Source: Brachionus koreanus
Taxonomy: Eukaryota; Rotifera; Eurotatoria; Ploima; Brachionidae
NCBI GenBank assembly: GCA_016987375.1
Contig: PJRA01000160.1
Location: 53,428-117,427, forward strand
DNA: 64,000 nt
Reading direction: 5' to 3'
Of this stretch, positions 24,787 to 35,426 are shown in pieces. The notes beneath the pieces are model-generated. The model was given only the letters and a program-made list of their open reading frames with translations. It was not told the origin of the DNA and searched no databases. Numbering within the stretch: the first letter of the stretch is position 1; every line of letters begins with the position of its first letter. The translations under genes were made by a program, and so were the position numbers.

Positions 24787-26949
24787 CTATACATCAAGTT
24801 TTGCTATTTGATTTTCTTTGGAAATAAATTTTATTTTAGTGGTACTAGTTGGTGTTATACATTTTAGACAGGTAACTTTTTCGCTATGGTCTTTACACTT
24901 TTTTATCTCGTTGACAATCTCATCCTCATCATCATTTTTTTTTCTCTCGTTTTCAATTGATTTTTCCAAGCTAAGATGATCAAAATATGCTTTCGAATCG
25001 GAAAATCTGGAGTTTTTTTCTAAGCTTACATAATAATCTGGTGTTATTTTTGATTCTTTCAATTCACAATTATGATATTCTTTCAGTCTACCATTCGACT
25101 CAGAAGTATGTGCTGATTTAGTATAATATAAGGATTCAGGATTTTTAGTAACAAATTCATCTGATTCACCTTTTGTTTGAGGACCACCAAACGAAAATTT
25201 ACCACCTGTTTTATTATTTATTTGGTCAATCATAGGATTAACTTCACCACTTTGATCCAAAGGTGTTTCTGTATAGTAGATGTTCGTCTTTTTGTCTAGA
25301 TAGGATCTAACTATTGGAGCCTTATCATTATTCTCGGCAATTGTGTAACCAGATGCAACATCTGGATCACTTGTAGTATACTTACCTGACCAACGATCAT
25401 TTGAACATTTGCTATACATTTTATCAATACTTTGACCAACTCGGACAATCTCATTTTCATGTGGAGTTCGATCACTTGCATCGGGCTTAGATTGCTTTAT
25501 TTCATTAGCTTCTTTTTGAATTTCCATATTTCTTTCTGATGCTGTTCCTCTGAAACCAATAAATTTTCCATCTGGCTGATTTGGTTCGTCGTTGTCTGCA
25601 GATGAATCGCATTTACAGTCAGGTATTCTACCATTTTTTTGAAAATCGACTGTTTCTTTGTTTCTGTTAGGTTCAATTTTCACTGATCTATCACCCGAAA
25701 TATAAATGCTTTCGGTAATAACTCCTAGATCATTCACTTCATATTTGGTGTCTGGATATTTTTCTTTTAAATCCGAAATGCATTCGGAACCTGAACCACA
25801 AGAAGGAAGACCTAAGTCAAAATTCAAACCTAACGAAAAGTCGAAATTTTTACACAAGTTGGTGCTTAGGTTTACATTTCCAAACGACAACTTTGCACAT
25901 GTAGCATTTGCATTAGCTGTAGCTCCAGCTTCACTGGTACTTATGTTAAACATTTTCACACTACATCCTGTAGCGCTAGCATGCAAACCAGTGGAAATTT
26001 TTGTTTGATTTACATTTGCAATTGCTATCTTGGCACCTGTCGCATTGGCACTTGCAGATAAATCTACGTATGTTTGGCTCATATTAGCTATTGATACGTC
26101 TAAACCTGTAGCATTAGCAGATGCACCGGCGGAAACGCTTTTCCTATTATAATTTCCAATGTTTACATTTATTAGATTTGCATTCGCACTAGCATTTGCA
26201 CTATGTAAAGAAGAATTTTGGTTGAAACCATTAAAGTTAAAAAATCTAGCTGATGAACTAACACTAGTATTTTTAGTATTAGAACTTTTTTTTAAAAGAT
26301 TAATTGATACATTTTTATTTTCATTAAGATCTTTTGATGATTCTTCAGAAATCTTTTTGCTAAGTTCGTTTTCAAGTCGTTTCTTTTTACATAAAACAGC
26401 ATTCTCATTGTACAAAATTATTCCATCATCGATAAAAATATCTGAAACGATGCAATCTGAATTTAACAAACCAGGTTTTGAAATTGAAGTTTCGTAGTCG
26501 TCTTCATTCATTTCGTTCACTTTAAACTCATTAGATGGCTCAATTAATGAAAAATGATCAGAAAAAGTGTCATTTTTTAAGCTTTGGTAAATAGCTTTTT
26601 GAATTTCTTTGTCTGATTCGTCTAATTCACCAGTCAGGACAATTTCATTTTCATGTGAAATTCGATCACTTGCATTGGCATTAGATAGCCTTATTTCATG
26701 AGCTTCTTTTTGAATTTCCATATTTCTTGAATTTCCATCTGAACCGATGCAATTTGAATTTAAAAAATCAGCTTTTGAATTTGAAGTTTTGTTATCTGAA
26801 TCTATTAAGCTTAAATATAAAGCTTTCTCGTACATTTCTTTTTCTACAAACTCATTAGATGGTTCAATTGAAAAAAAGTAGCTAGGAGTATTATTTTTTA
26901 AGCTTTGAAAAATAGCTTCTTGAGTTTCTTTGTCAAAATCTACATCCAT
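24787..26949 (-). CDS. 720-aa protein: UIM-like helices, ASANATG repeats, ADP-ribosyltransferase-like region
   Basis: Single-exon minus-strand gene starting MDVDFDKETQ. No family recognised over the whole length. Three helices fit or nearly fit the ubiquitin-interacting motif (hydrophobic-x-x-Ala-hydrophobic-x-x-Ser): residues 9-19 (QEAIFQSL), 40-50 (YEKALYLSLID) and 116-127 (IQKAIYQSLKND). Residues 247-365 are four to five imperfect repeats of about 22-25 residues with ASANATG and (S/A)IANVNQT-like cores. Residues 463-600 carry FRGT (R467), YTTSDPDVASGY (524-535), a beta-like IVRSYLDKK and ESDEFVTK (595-602). This order resembles ADP-ribosyltransferases (YRGT, STS, ExE) but is unproven. A segment around NMEIQKEA (residues 76-110) is duplicated at 474-508. 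The C-terminus is charged with CxxC. No signal peptide. Confidence 0.8.
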   Translation of the reverse strand: MDVDFDKETQEAIFQSLKNNTPSYFFSIEPSNEFVEKEMYEKALYLSLIDSDNKTSNSKADFLNSNCIGSDGNSRNMEIQKEAHEIRLSNANASDRISHENEIVLTGELDESDKEIQKAIYQSLKNDTFSDHFSLIEPSNEFKVNEMNEDDYETSISKPGLLNSDCIVSDIFIDDGIILYNENAVLCKKKRLENELSKKISEESSKDLNENKNVSINLLKKSSNTKNTSVSSSARFFNFNGFNQNSSLHSANASANANLINVNIGNYNRKSVSAGASANATGLDVSIANMSQTYVDLSASANATGAKIAIANVNQTKISTGLHASATGCSVKMFNISTSEAGATANANATCAKLSFGNVNLSTNLCKNFDFSLGLNFDLGLPSCGSGSECISDLKEKYPDTKYEVNDLGVITESIYISGDRSVKIEPNRNKETVDFQKNGRIPDCKCDSSADNDEPNQPDGKFIGFRGTASERNMEIQKEANEIKQSKPDASDRTPHENEIVRVGQSIDKMYSKCSNDRWSGKYTTSDPDVASGYTIAENNDKAPIVRSYLDKKTNIYYTETPLDQSGEVNPMIDQINNKTGGKFSFGGPQTKGESDEFVTKNPESLYYTKSAHTSESNGRLKEYHNCELKESKITPDYYVSLEKNSRFSDSKAYFDHLSLEKSIENERKKNDDEDEIVNEIKKCKDHSEKVTCLKCITPTSTTKIKFISKENQIAKLDV

Positions 26950-28206
26950 TTTTTGATTTTTGTGTTTTTGATTTTTAAAAAAAAATTTTTTTTTTTTTTA
27001 TTTTGAAATTAGGGATTTTTCCCTTATAACTTTTATTAAAAATTACATAATTTAAATTATTCAAATTAGCTCAAATATATTACAGTAAAATTAATTTTAA
27101 TTATTTTTCGACGACTCGTTTCGACCGAACAGCCTTCTTCAAGTATATGACTGAAACATATTTAAATCTTAATTTAAATAAGAAGATAAAAGAATAAAAA
27201 AATTAAAAAAGATAAGAGAATAATAAAAATATACATTAGACCTGTTTATTATTTGAAATTATTTATAAGTTTGATTTGAAAAAGAAGAAAATTTGTTTAT
27301 AAAATTATGAAAATTTTAGTAATCAATTTTGGGAATAGTTTAATTAATTTTTAGTATATTAAATTTAATAAAGAAATTAATCAAATTAATTTCAATTGAT
27401 CTTCGAATAATGTCCTGTTTCAATTCAGATATAGATAACTAGAACGCCCAGGGGTTTTTTAAAACCCTTTTTTATCTTTATAAGTAAATAAAAGCTTTAA
27501 AAAAAATTTTTTTTAATTTTTTTCCCCTATTTAAAAATTCAATTTAATTTCGATTCCAATTGAGCCAAAGCTGTGTCCGAATGGACATACGCGAAGCTTG
27601 AATTACTTCAAGCTGGTCAATTGCGTTCATTTAGTAAATAAATTAATGATTAATTAGAATAAAAAGTAAAATTAAATAAAATATTAAAAATTTTTAAATT
27701 CTGTTGATGTTTTTTTTTTAAATTTATACTAATACGAATAAAATAAATTGATAGTTTAAATAAATCTGCAATCCATATTTTAAAATTCTGCAAATGTATG
27801 AATGAATATTGGGAATAAAATGTTAGCGTTATTTTTTGTCCAGTGAGAAAAAATATTATGATTTAGTTCGATGCTGTGGATGTATATTGAATTGAAAAAT
27901 CTTGAGAAGAAGTGATTGAAAGTGTTTTTACCATAATTGATAAGCTTGGACACTGATGTCTCATGAAGTTTTTTTTTTATTACGGAAGTGATTATTTTTG
28001 TCTAAATGGTGATTAAATATTAATTGTTTCTTAAGAAAAGCTGATGCCATAGGATTTTTAATAATTCTGTGGGAAAAAGCATTAGTTTAATGAGAATACG
28101 ATTAAAGAAGCAAGATAAAGCTAATTTTATCAAAAAAAAAAAAAAAAACAATTTTCCGATAACATATATAAAAATCATTTATATGTTCTTCTAAGATAAA
28201 GTTTGA
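26950..28206. other. Noncoding, AT-rich
   Basis: No gene seen. Near 27108 lies a less AT-rich string (CGACGACTCGTTTCGACCG then AACAGCCTTCTTCAAG) of the kind common in invertebrate repeat families. A run of about 17 A lies at 28130-28148. Confidence 0.4.
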
Positions 28207-29880
28207 AATTAGAAACGAGCATGAGTCTCGTTTCCGGGCATATTCCACAAGCGACCCATTGGGCTTCTTTTTAAGCATACAATAATTAACGTCCGGATCG
28301 CCCTGACGATAGCCAGACTTGCATTCAATAATTAAAGTCTTTTTATTTTCTTTATGATAACAATCTTGCAGAGGGTTAGGCGGACCACCGAACCCTACTC
28401 GAATCTATATAATCGAGCACTCATCTATGTCGTAGCAATTTGAAACTAAACATGTTATCTCTCTAAAATCACTTACGGATTTTGGTATACAGTAAATCCG
28501 ACTAAGCCGTTTGATTGGCTCCATTCTTTGACAGGATTTTTCATGGTCATGATTCCAGCTAAATTCCAGCTAAAATCAAAAGATAACGGATTTGCTTGGG
28601 TCATGTGGCACTCTAGCTCAATAGATTGGTTCATTCCAAAGTTAAAAAGCAACTTTTGTTTTCTGTCACATTTTGAACCATCTTTAAAGGTACATCGATA
28701 AATAAATCATCAATTAATTAATATTTCAATTTTAGATTTTTTTTTCGGATTTAATTAAAAAATTAATTTTATTTTATTTTGAATTTGAATGTTTTGCAAT
28801 AAACTAGTAAATTTGAAACAGCAAATTGAATTGTGTGAGTGTTAATTGTTTAGCGCCAAAATACTAAATATCAATTTCGGATATTTTACCTGTTCAACTC
28901 CTAATTATCATTACCAATTTTACACAATGTGCATCGGTCCAAACCCATTCTTGTGAATCCGAGCGAAAACCCTGCAGTACGGCATTCCAGATAATATTTG
29001 GTTACCTCTAAAAGAACTATGTATTGGATGGGACATTAGAGAAAGACAAATTGACGAAAGAAGAGAAAGAAAAAGCATTCTGAGAGACGTCTACTTAAAA
29101 ATTAATAACCAAAGCGTAAGCACAATTAACTAAACTAAACTAAAATTAGTTTTTGTTTGATTTTTATTTTTTAAATTTGAATGAATAAATAAATAGTTCT
29201 AAAAATATTGAAGTTAATTTAATAAAAATGCAACTATTCATGCATTGGGACTCTCTGATTTCTTTTTTTTTTATATCTAAGTTTGATATCAAGTTAATTA
29301 AAAAATAGTCTTAAAATAATTTTGATGAATAAAAAATAAGATATTCCAATCTCAAATTTTGAAATTTAATTATTTAATTTTCAGTAAATTTTTCATTCTT
29401 TTAAACTTACAGAAGAAACTGAGAATTTAGCGAGTTTCCCATTTTTCATACATTTCTTGAATTTTGACAATACATGTTACAAACTTGCGGTGATCATACC
29501 GAATTGGTGAATATTTGCTTTTTAGACTTTTTTTTAAGTGACATGTCACCATTTTATATTTTTTATGATTTGATGAATCATAAATGTTTTAAGTCTCAAA
29601 TTTTTGGTAATTAGAATTTGTCAAAGCTTAATGCTTAGATTGACTGCTGGTTTGGATCTTTAGACGGCACAATTTATCTTCAAAAGATCATTTTCGCAAA
29701 TAGTAACCATGTTAGGTGTACCATATTTATTTTTAATCCTATTATTTCCATAATCTGTATCACTACTTTCTCCAAAGTATTTCGATTCAGAGTCAAAACC
29801 TGAGAACTAAATTGATTGAATATTTGAGTGCCTTATCAATTTCAGAGAGGCACTCGGAATAAGCTTAAAGCCTGATTATG
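28207..29880 (-). pseudogene. Broken Ig-domain gene resembling Sidestep
   Basis: Several minus-strand blocks look like an Ig-superfamily adhesion protein. Around 29600-29880: ESKYFGESSDTDYGNNR then MVTICENDLLKINCAV, an in-frame TAA, and RSKPAVNLSIK. Around 28478-28700: YRCTFKDGSKCDRKQ, then NFGMNQSIELECHMTQ and FDFSWNL, ending with a donor-like GTAAGT. Around 28207-28405: GGPPNPLQDCYHKEN then LIIECKSGYRQGDPDV. The Cys/Trp spacing and the GGPPNPL...C...ECKSGY order resemble Sidestep/nephrin-type Ig chains. I could not join the blocks with consistent splice phases and one stop is present, so I call it a pseudogene or fragment. Confidence 0.45.
28920..29130 (+). other. Coding-like stretch, unrecognised
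   Basis: A plus-strand frame reads KTLQYGIPDNIWLPLKEL then WDIRERQIDERRERKSI and DVYLKINNQS, followed by a donor-like GTAAGC near 29116. Composition is protein-like and unlike the surrounding noncoding DNA. I see no homology and no supported 5' end. It could be an orphan exon or part of a decayed element. Confidence 0.25.
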
Positions 29881-30584
29881 CCATTTTATATTGGATTGAC
29901 TAATCCTATCGTCTGCAAACACAGAATCCTAATAAATCTAAACTTAATCAAAAATATTTTTATTTAACTAGAAGAAACACTAAAATAAGATCAAGAAATT
30001 GAAAGTAAATATTTATGAAAATTAAATTTTATTTTTTGTAATTAGAATTAAAATAAATAGCTCTCAAATAATCTCAGAAAATATTATTTCGACAAAAAAA
30101 AAATAATTAACTATACTTATATTTTAACATGCTAATGCTGGAACAATTAATTTGATTGATAGTTTAAAAGTTGATCAGTCAAATACTGAAAATCTGTTTG
30201 TTAAGTTGTGCACCAGTCAAGTTAACAAAAGAAAAGCGAAATATTTAGCGAATTAGAATGTGAATTTGAATTTTACACATTAATTGTTAATTAAATTAAC
30301 TAGTATTTACAAGTATTTACATACTAGTTAAATTAATTAACTGCTTTAATAATCAAAGTTGGAATTCAAATAAAAATGAAGCAAGAGATTTGTAAACAAA
30401 TAGCGTTTAAATAAAAAGAATTTAAATAAAAATTAATAAATTTTTATTAATGGTAATTTTAAAATTTAGCCGAAGGTTTTTAATATCATAAAAAATAAAA
30501 AACGTTAATTAATCTGAAAAAAAATCAAAAATAATGATAAAATATACTAAATGATCTAAAATTATAAGAATTTTCAAATTCAAT
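29881..30584. other. Noncoding spacer before copy D
   Basis: No gene recognised. AT-rich. The shared upstream block of the EF-hand family begins near 30585. Confidence 0.4.
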
Positions 30585-30935
30585 TAAAAATTTAAAAAAT
30601 TAATTAAGTTGAGAAATAAAGATGAAAAGTAAATGAAACAATAAAATAAACAAAAAAATTTATATTCAAAACCAAAAAAAAATAGTAAGGTAAAGAAATT
30701 GGTTAATTAACATTCCGAAAAAAAATTGATATCAATGAAAAATAAAAAACAAAAGAAAAATTGTCTCGTAAAAATAAAATCATATGGAAGCAAACGAAAT
30801 AAGATAACAAAATTAAATAAAAAACACATTAATTTAACTTTACTGAAATTCCAAAAAAAATATATAAATTGATGAATATTTCTATAAAATAAGATACATT
30901 GTGAAAAAAAAAATTCAGAAGAAGAAAATCTTAAA
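30585..30935 (+). promoter_or_regulatory. Upstream region of copy D
   Basis: Nearly identical to 21590-21942 upstream of copy C. TATA-like TATATAAA at 30861-30868. The two copies therefore share promoter, leader, gene and 3' end. Confidence 0.5.
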
Positions 30936-32679
30936 ATGAGCTATAATTACGAGGAAACAACTGTAAGCAATGGTTTGAGTTCAAGTGGAGCAACATACAA
31001 CGCTGTGAGCTCAGGAGGAGTTTATGCTATTGGCTCAGCATTGGATGCAAATGCTTTTTCAACAAGTTCAAGAAGTGCCGATGCTACTTCAAGAATTGCT
31101 TCTGATTTATTATTGGGTGCTTCTTCAGGAGGTGCTGGTTCAGCTTCTGCCTCATATGGTTCTTCTGCAGGCTCAGCTTTGATTGCTGGTAACAACTCAG
31201 CTTCAGTAGCTTATGGCTCTGGTGCTGGTGCTGGTGCCGGTGGTTCATTTGCCTATGGCTCTGGTGCTGGTGCTGGTGGTAGCTCGGTTTACTTGAGTGA
31301 AATTGAACAAGCTATTTTGAGATCATCAGATCCAATAAATATAAATGAATCTGAAGAAATAACTGTTAATGGTCAACGTGGTATTTGGGCAAATAGAGCC
31401 GAAGTAGTCAATTGGAGAGGATCAATTCCAATCACTCAATATGCCATTAACGAAGATTCAAATCCTGAATTAATAACCAAGAGAACTGTTCAACAATTGG
31501 AATACATTCAAGAATTGGCAATTAGATATTTGAGACCACCAACTCCACCAGCTCCAGGTGAAATAATCATTCAACAACAAGCAAACACTTTGACACCTCC
31601 AGCTCCACCACTAATTATTCGTCAACAACCAGCTAGACCAGCTACTCCAGAGCCATTGGTTGTTCGCGAGGCTCCACCACAGCCACCAGCTCAAGTTGGA
31701 CGTGAGTGTTACTTTCTATTTTATTTTAATTATTTATCATTTAATATTTGAAAAGAGAAAAAAAAAACTTGTGTTTATGAGAATAATTAATTGATTCTTT
31801 TATTATTTTAAAATAGGAAAAGTAATCACTATTTCTGGTAAACGAATTCCACCACCACCAAGAAAAGTAGTTATTGAAAGATTGGCTCCATTACCAGCTA
31901 AACCACAATCAGTTATCATTGAAAGATGGTTGCCATATTCTGAAGTTAAACGAAGAGTCATTTTCCAAAAACCAGCTGAAGCTGATCCAGTTGTTGTTAA
32001 GCCAAGAAACGTCATTGTTCAATGGGAAGCACCACAAGTTAATATTAGAAAAGAAATCAAATACTTGGGTGTCATTAGAGCTAATCCAGCTGAATATGTA
32101 TCAAGATATGGTGCTACTTTGAAACAATCAGGTGAATTGCCATCATTTGTTACTGACATCAAGACTCCAGATGGTCTTGTATTGGCTGCCAATTACAGAT
32201 ACAACAATTTACATGAATTAGAAGGCGATGTTCAAGCATTGAGATTAGTCGATTTGGATCGTGAAGGTTTGGCCGAATACAGATCTTATTTGCAAAGATT
32301 GGGAATTAGCTATGATGGTTCTTCAGCTGGCGCTTCATTTGCTTCATTCTCGGCCGGAGGAGCTTCTTATGGATCTTCTGGTGCTGCTTATAGCATTGGT
32401 GGTGGTAGTGGAGCTTCATTCAGCGCTGAAACATCATCTGCTTCAAGAGCTTCAATTTCCGCACTAGCCGAACAAATATTCAATCAATTAGATGTTGATG
32501 GTGACAATAGTGTTTCAATTAGCGAAGCTGAAAAGGCTGTTTTAAGATTGAACAGTCGATTGGGTAGAAGTTATGGAGAAGATGAAGTAAGAGCTTTCTT
32601 CTCAAGAATTGATTTAAATGGTGATGGAAAACTAGATATCAATGAATTCCGTAGAGCTTTCTTCAATTTGCTTAACTAA
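30936..32679 (+). CDS. EF-hand, Gly/Ser/Ala- and Pro-rich protein, copy D
   Basis: Fourth copy. Exons 30936-31701 and 31817-32679, intron 115 bases, 542 residues. It differs from copy C by a four-residue in-frame deletion in the Ser/Ala-rich part (SASASYGS instead of SASAGFSASYGS) and by GLSSSG at the start. Exon 2, including both EF-hand loops, appears the same as in A, B and C. It converges with copy E, which lies 2.7 kb downstream on the opposite strand. Confidence 0.9.
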
Positions 32680-32808
32680 ATAATTACATTTTCAATTCAA
32701 ATTACTTTAATTTCTTATTTTTTAATTTTTCCTTCTTTATCAATTAACATTTAACTGCGGTGGGCTTAAATTTTTTTTTCATTTAAAATATTTCAATTTT
32801 TTTTAAAA
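32680..32808 (+). other. 3' UTR of copy D
   Basis: Shares the CTGCGGTGGGCTTAAA block with the other copies. AATAAA-type signals occur at about 32805-32812. Similarity to copy C ends here. Confidence 0.5.
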
Positions 32809-33112
32809 TAAATAAACATTGAAACGATTATTTTTTCATCAATTGTGAATTTTTTTGTTTACATATTGATTACTAAAATACAAAGACATTTTCAGGGCAT
32901 ATTAAGATCATATGGCTTCCCACAAAAATAATTGACTTGATAAAACTTGAGAAATTCGTATGTAGCGTGATTTTGGATAAAGAACAGTATTAGAGTTAGG
33001 TAAGGAAAGCGTACGTTATCTCTCCAACACTATTCTTAATAATGATTGACTAAGTTATGAAGAAAACAACTGTCAGTGCGAGGGGTATACAATGGAGATT
33101 AACAACGATTGG

Positions 33113-33279
33113 ATACCCCGAACAACATTAATGATTCGCAAGTCGAGTGTGCAAATGAATTTACAAACTTGGAAGGCACCATTAATACAACAATGGGAGT
33201 ATTTGGAGACATTAAGAAAAGAGTGGCAAAAGCAAGGAGTAACTTTTCTACAGTCCAACCTACATGGAAATAAATTTTG
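33113..33279 (+). mobile_element. LINE reverse-transcriptase C-terminal fragment
   Basis: A plus-strand frame reads INDSQVECANEFTNLEGT then GVFGDIKKRVAKARSNFST and VQPTWK. This fits the segment after the reverse transcriptase core of non-LTR elements ('FTYLGS...DIK.RI.KAR.AF..L...W'). It is a short 5'- and 3'-truncated relic. Confidence 0.55.
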
Positions 33280-33539
33280 AATTTACTATGAAAAAATTTT
33301 CTAATTAATATAACAGCAGCAGCTTTTTTCAAAATTTATTTGACTTTCTTATTATTTTATTATTTTATTTTTATTCATTTTCTTTTATTTGAAAAATTGA
33401 ATTAACCCATGGATCATTTTCTTCATAATTCAATGGATAACGGATAGCTGAGCATTTTTCAGTCCACATACTAGTTAATAAATTTCAATAAAATCTCCTC
33501 TCACTCTCCTTTCACTCAGTTTTGTTAGCCCCAATTCCA

Positions 33540-34070
33540 TCATAGTCCATAACTTTCAAAGTCAAAGGTATTTTTGTGGCCAGTTCCTGGACTTTTTCTA
33601 ATGCATTACCATAGATATATTTAATTTTGCCAATAAGTTCTAATCTCTACTATCAAACATTCGCTTAAGCATTCCTAGGATCGTATTAGCTTTTGTAATG
33701 TACTTTTTAAATGCGCAATTCACTTTAAATCAGAAGATAACATCACTCCTAAACCTCCCTCGCAGCTATTAACCTCTAGTAATACGTCCTCACTCTTCAC
33801 TCTCTTCCTTAGGATGATCTATATACTCATACCTCTCATTCATTCTTCCAAAATACATAACTTTGCACTTTTTGGGACACAAACCCAAGCCCCAAACTTT
33901 AACTTTTATCCATCTAGATTTGTAACTTCATTTTTTTATAATCATGATTAACAAAAACTAATATTTCTGAATCATCAGCATATATATACATCTTATTTGA
34001 AACATAATCTGTAAAATCATTTATGTATAGAATGAATAATGTTGGACCAAGAACTCTCATTATTAGGTTC
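33540..34070 (-). mobile_element. LINE reverse-transcriptase fragment with YADD motif
   Basis: On the minus strand: RVLGPTLFILYINDF, then KMYIYADDSEILVF (the RT catalytic YxDD box), LGLCPKKCKVMYFGRMNE, EGGLGVMLSSDLK and a terminal stretch with IYGNALEKVQELATK. The order matches CR1/Jockey/L2-type LINE reverse transcriptases. Frame changes and stops show it is dead. It lies in the opposite orientation to the LINE scrap at 33113-33279. Confidence 0.7.
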
Positions 34071-35426
34071 TAATTGTGCAAGTCTGCAAAATCTATGCAA
34101 ATTAATTTCGATTTACTTTAAATATTGTTATTTTGAGTGAAATTTTGCAGAAATTGCGTAATAAAATTATTTAATAAATAAATTTTTAGAAATCAAGTCG
34201 TTGACTTGACTTAGAAAATTTCTTAAATTACATTTTTTTTAGTTTTTTTATTTTTTCATGTAATTGATTTTAACTTTTAGTTTTTAAACTTTAAAAAAAA
34301 TGTAATTAAAAATGGTTTTTTATTTAAAAAATAAATTGAAATTTTTTTAAAGACAAGTCACTGATTTGACTTTGACGTAACTTTTTTTTTTTGACTTTGG
34401 CACAAGTCAAGTCAAAATCCTGAATTTCTCTATTATTTTCCCAGAATTGAATCATTATTTCAACAATTTTTTTATCAATATACTCATGATTCATGAAAGT
34501 TATTCCCAAGTTCCATTCGACTTTCTTTTTTGAAAATTGGTGTTATATTAGCCTTTTTCCATTCAGTTCTTCTTTTTTTAAAAGTTTATAAAATATCCTT
34601 ATTTTTTTTACTTTTTTATACAGTAAACTCGCTTTAATTCCGACAGCCAACGCCCCATAAAAAACGTGTTCGTATTAAATTGTACGGCTTAATGAATAAA
34701 CCAGGTTTGTTTAAAAAACAAAAAAATGTATTCTCTTATTAGTATAAAAACTTTGTAGTTATACACAAATAATTTTCTCTAAGTTTTCTAGCCATTTTTC
34801 ACCATTTCTTTGGTTTGACACTTTTTAATCAAAAACGAATTCTTTGAATTAAGCCGAAATATTTGATTTATTATTCGAAAGTAATATACTTTTTGTAGTG
34901 CGCTCAATTTAAAAATTGGCTACAAATAATTTTCGTAGCTAAAAAAATAAAAAAGTAGAAAAAAAATATAACACATTTGTAATAGAAAGTAAATTAGTTG
35001 TTTGTATTTTTATTGATTTTTGGTGAACGGCCTCTTTTTTTTTGGAGCTTAGTTATTTTGAGTTTAGTCTTGTAATAGCTATTAACGAAGTCGGTTGAAT
35101 GAGCAAACTATTGTTTATAAACTCTTTTATCAAAACAAGAACATTTTTAAAAGTGCTTTTCGCCTTGTTTTGTTTTTTGTAAGTTTTAAAGTCGTCATGA
35201 TGAACATAACTTCTATTAGCCTTCATTATTTTTTTGTTAAACATTAAATTTAATTTTTGTATCAAATAGACAAAAAGAAAAAAATTATCTTTTAAATTTG
35301 AATTTGACTCAAATTTAGGTATTTTATTTATTAATTAAATTATTTAAAAACCAAGTATTTGTAAATTAAAGGTAAATATTAAAGCCCGATTTTAGAAAAA
35401 AAAATTAAAACCTAATCTAAAATATT
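34071..35426. other. Noncoding with GACTTG-type short repeats
   Basis: No gene seen. Strings such as CAAGTCAAGTCAAA recur at about 34196-34215 and 34346-34420, and similar strings occur near 8905, 14490 and 55735. A short stretch at 34079-34100 (CAAGTCTGCAAAATC) resembles the inverted repeat between copies B and C. Confidence 0.4.

Noticed and set aside
26159..26497. 112-codon plus-strand ORF rich in Phe/Leu
   Set aside because: Antisense shadow of the 720-residue gene.
27100..27160. CGACGACTCGTTTCGACCG string as a regulatory site
   Set aside because: Looks like a fragment of a common invertebrate repeat; no evidence for function here.
33073..33332. Three short overlapping ORFs on both strands
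   Set aside because: Only the frame reading DIKKRVAKARSNF matches a known family (LINE); the others are shadows.
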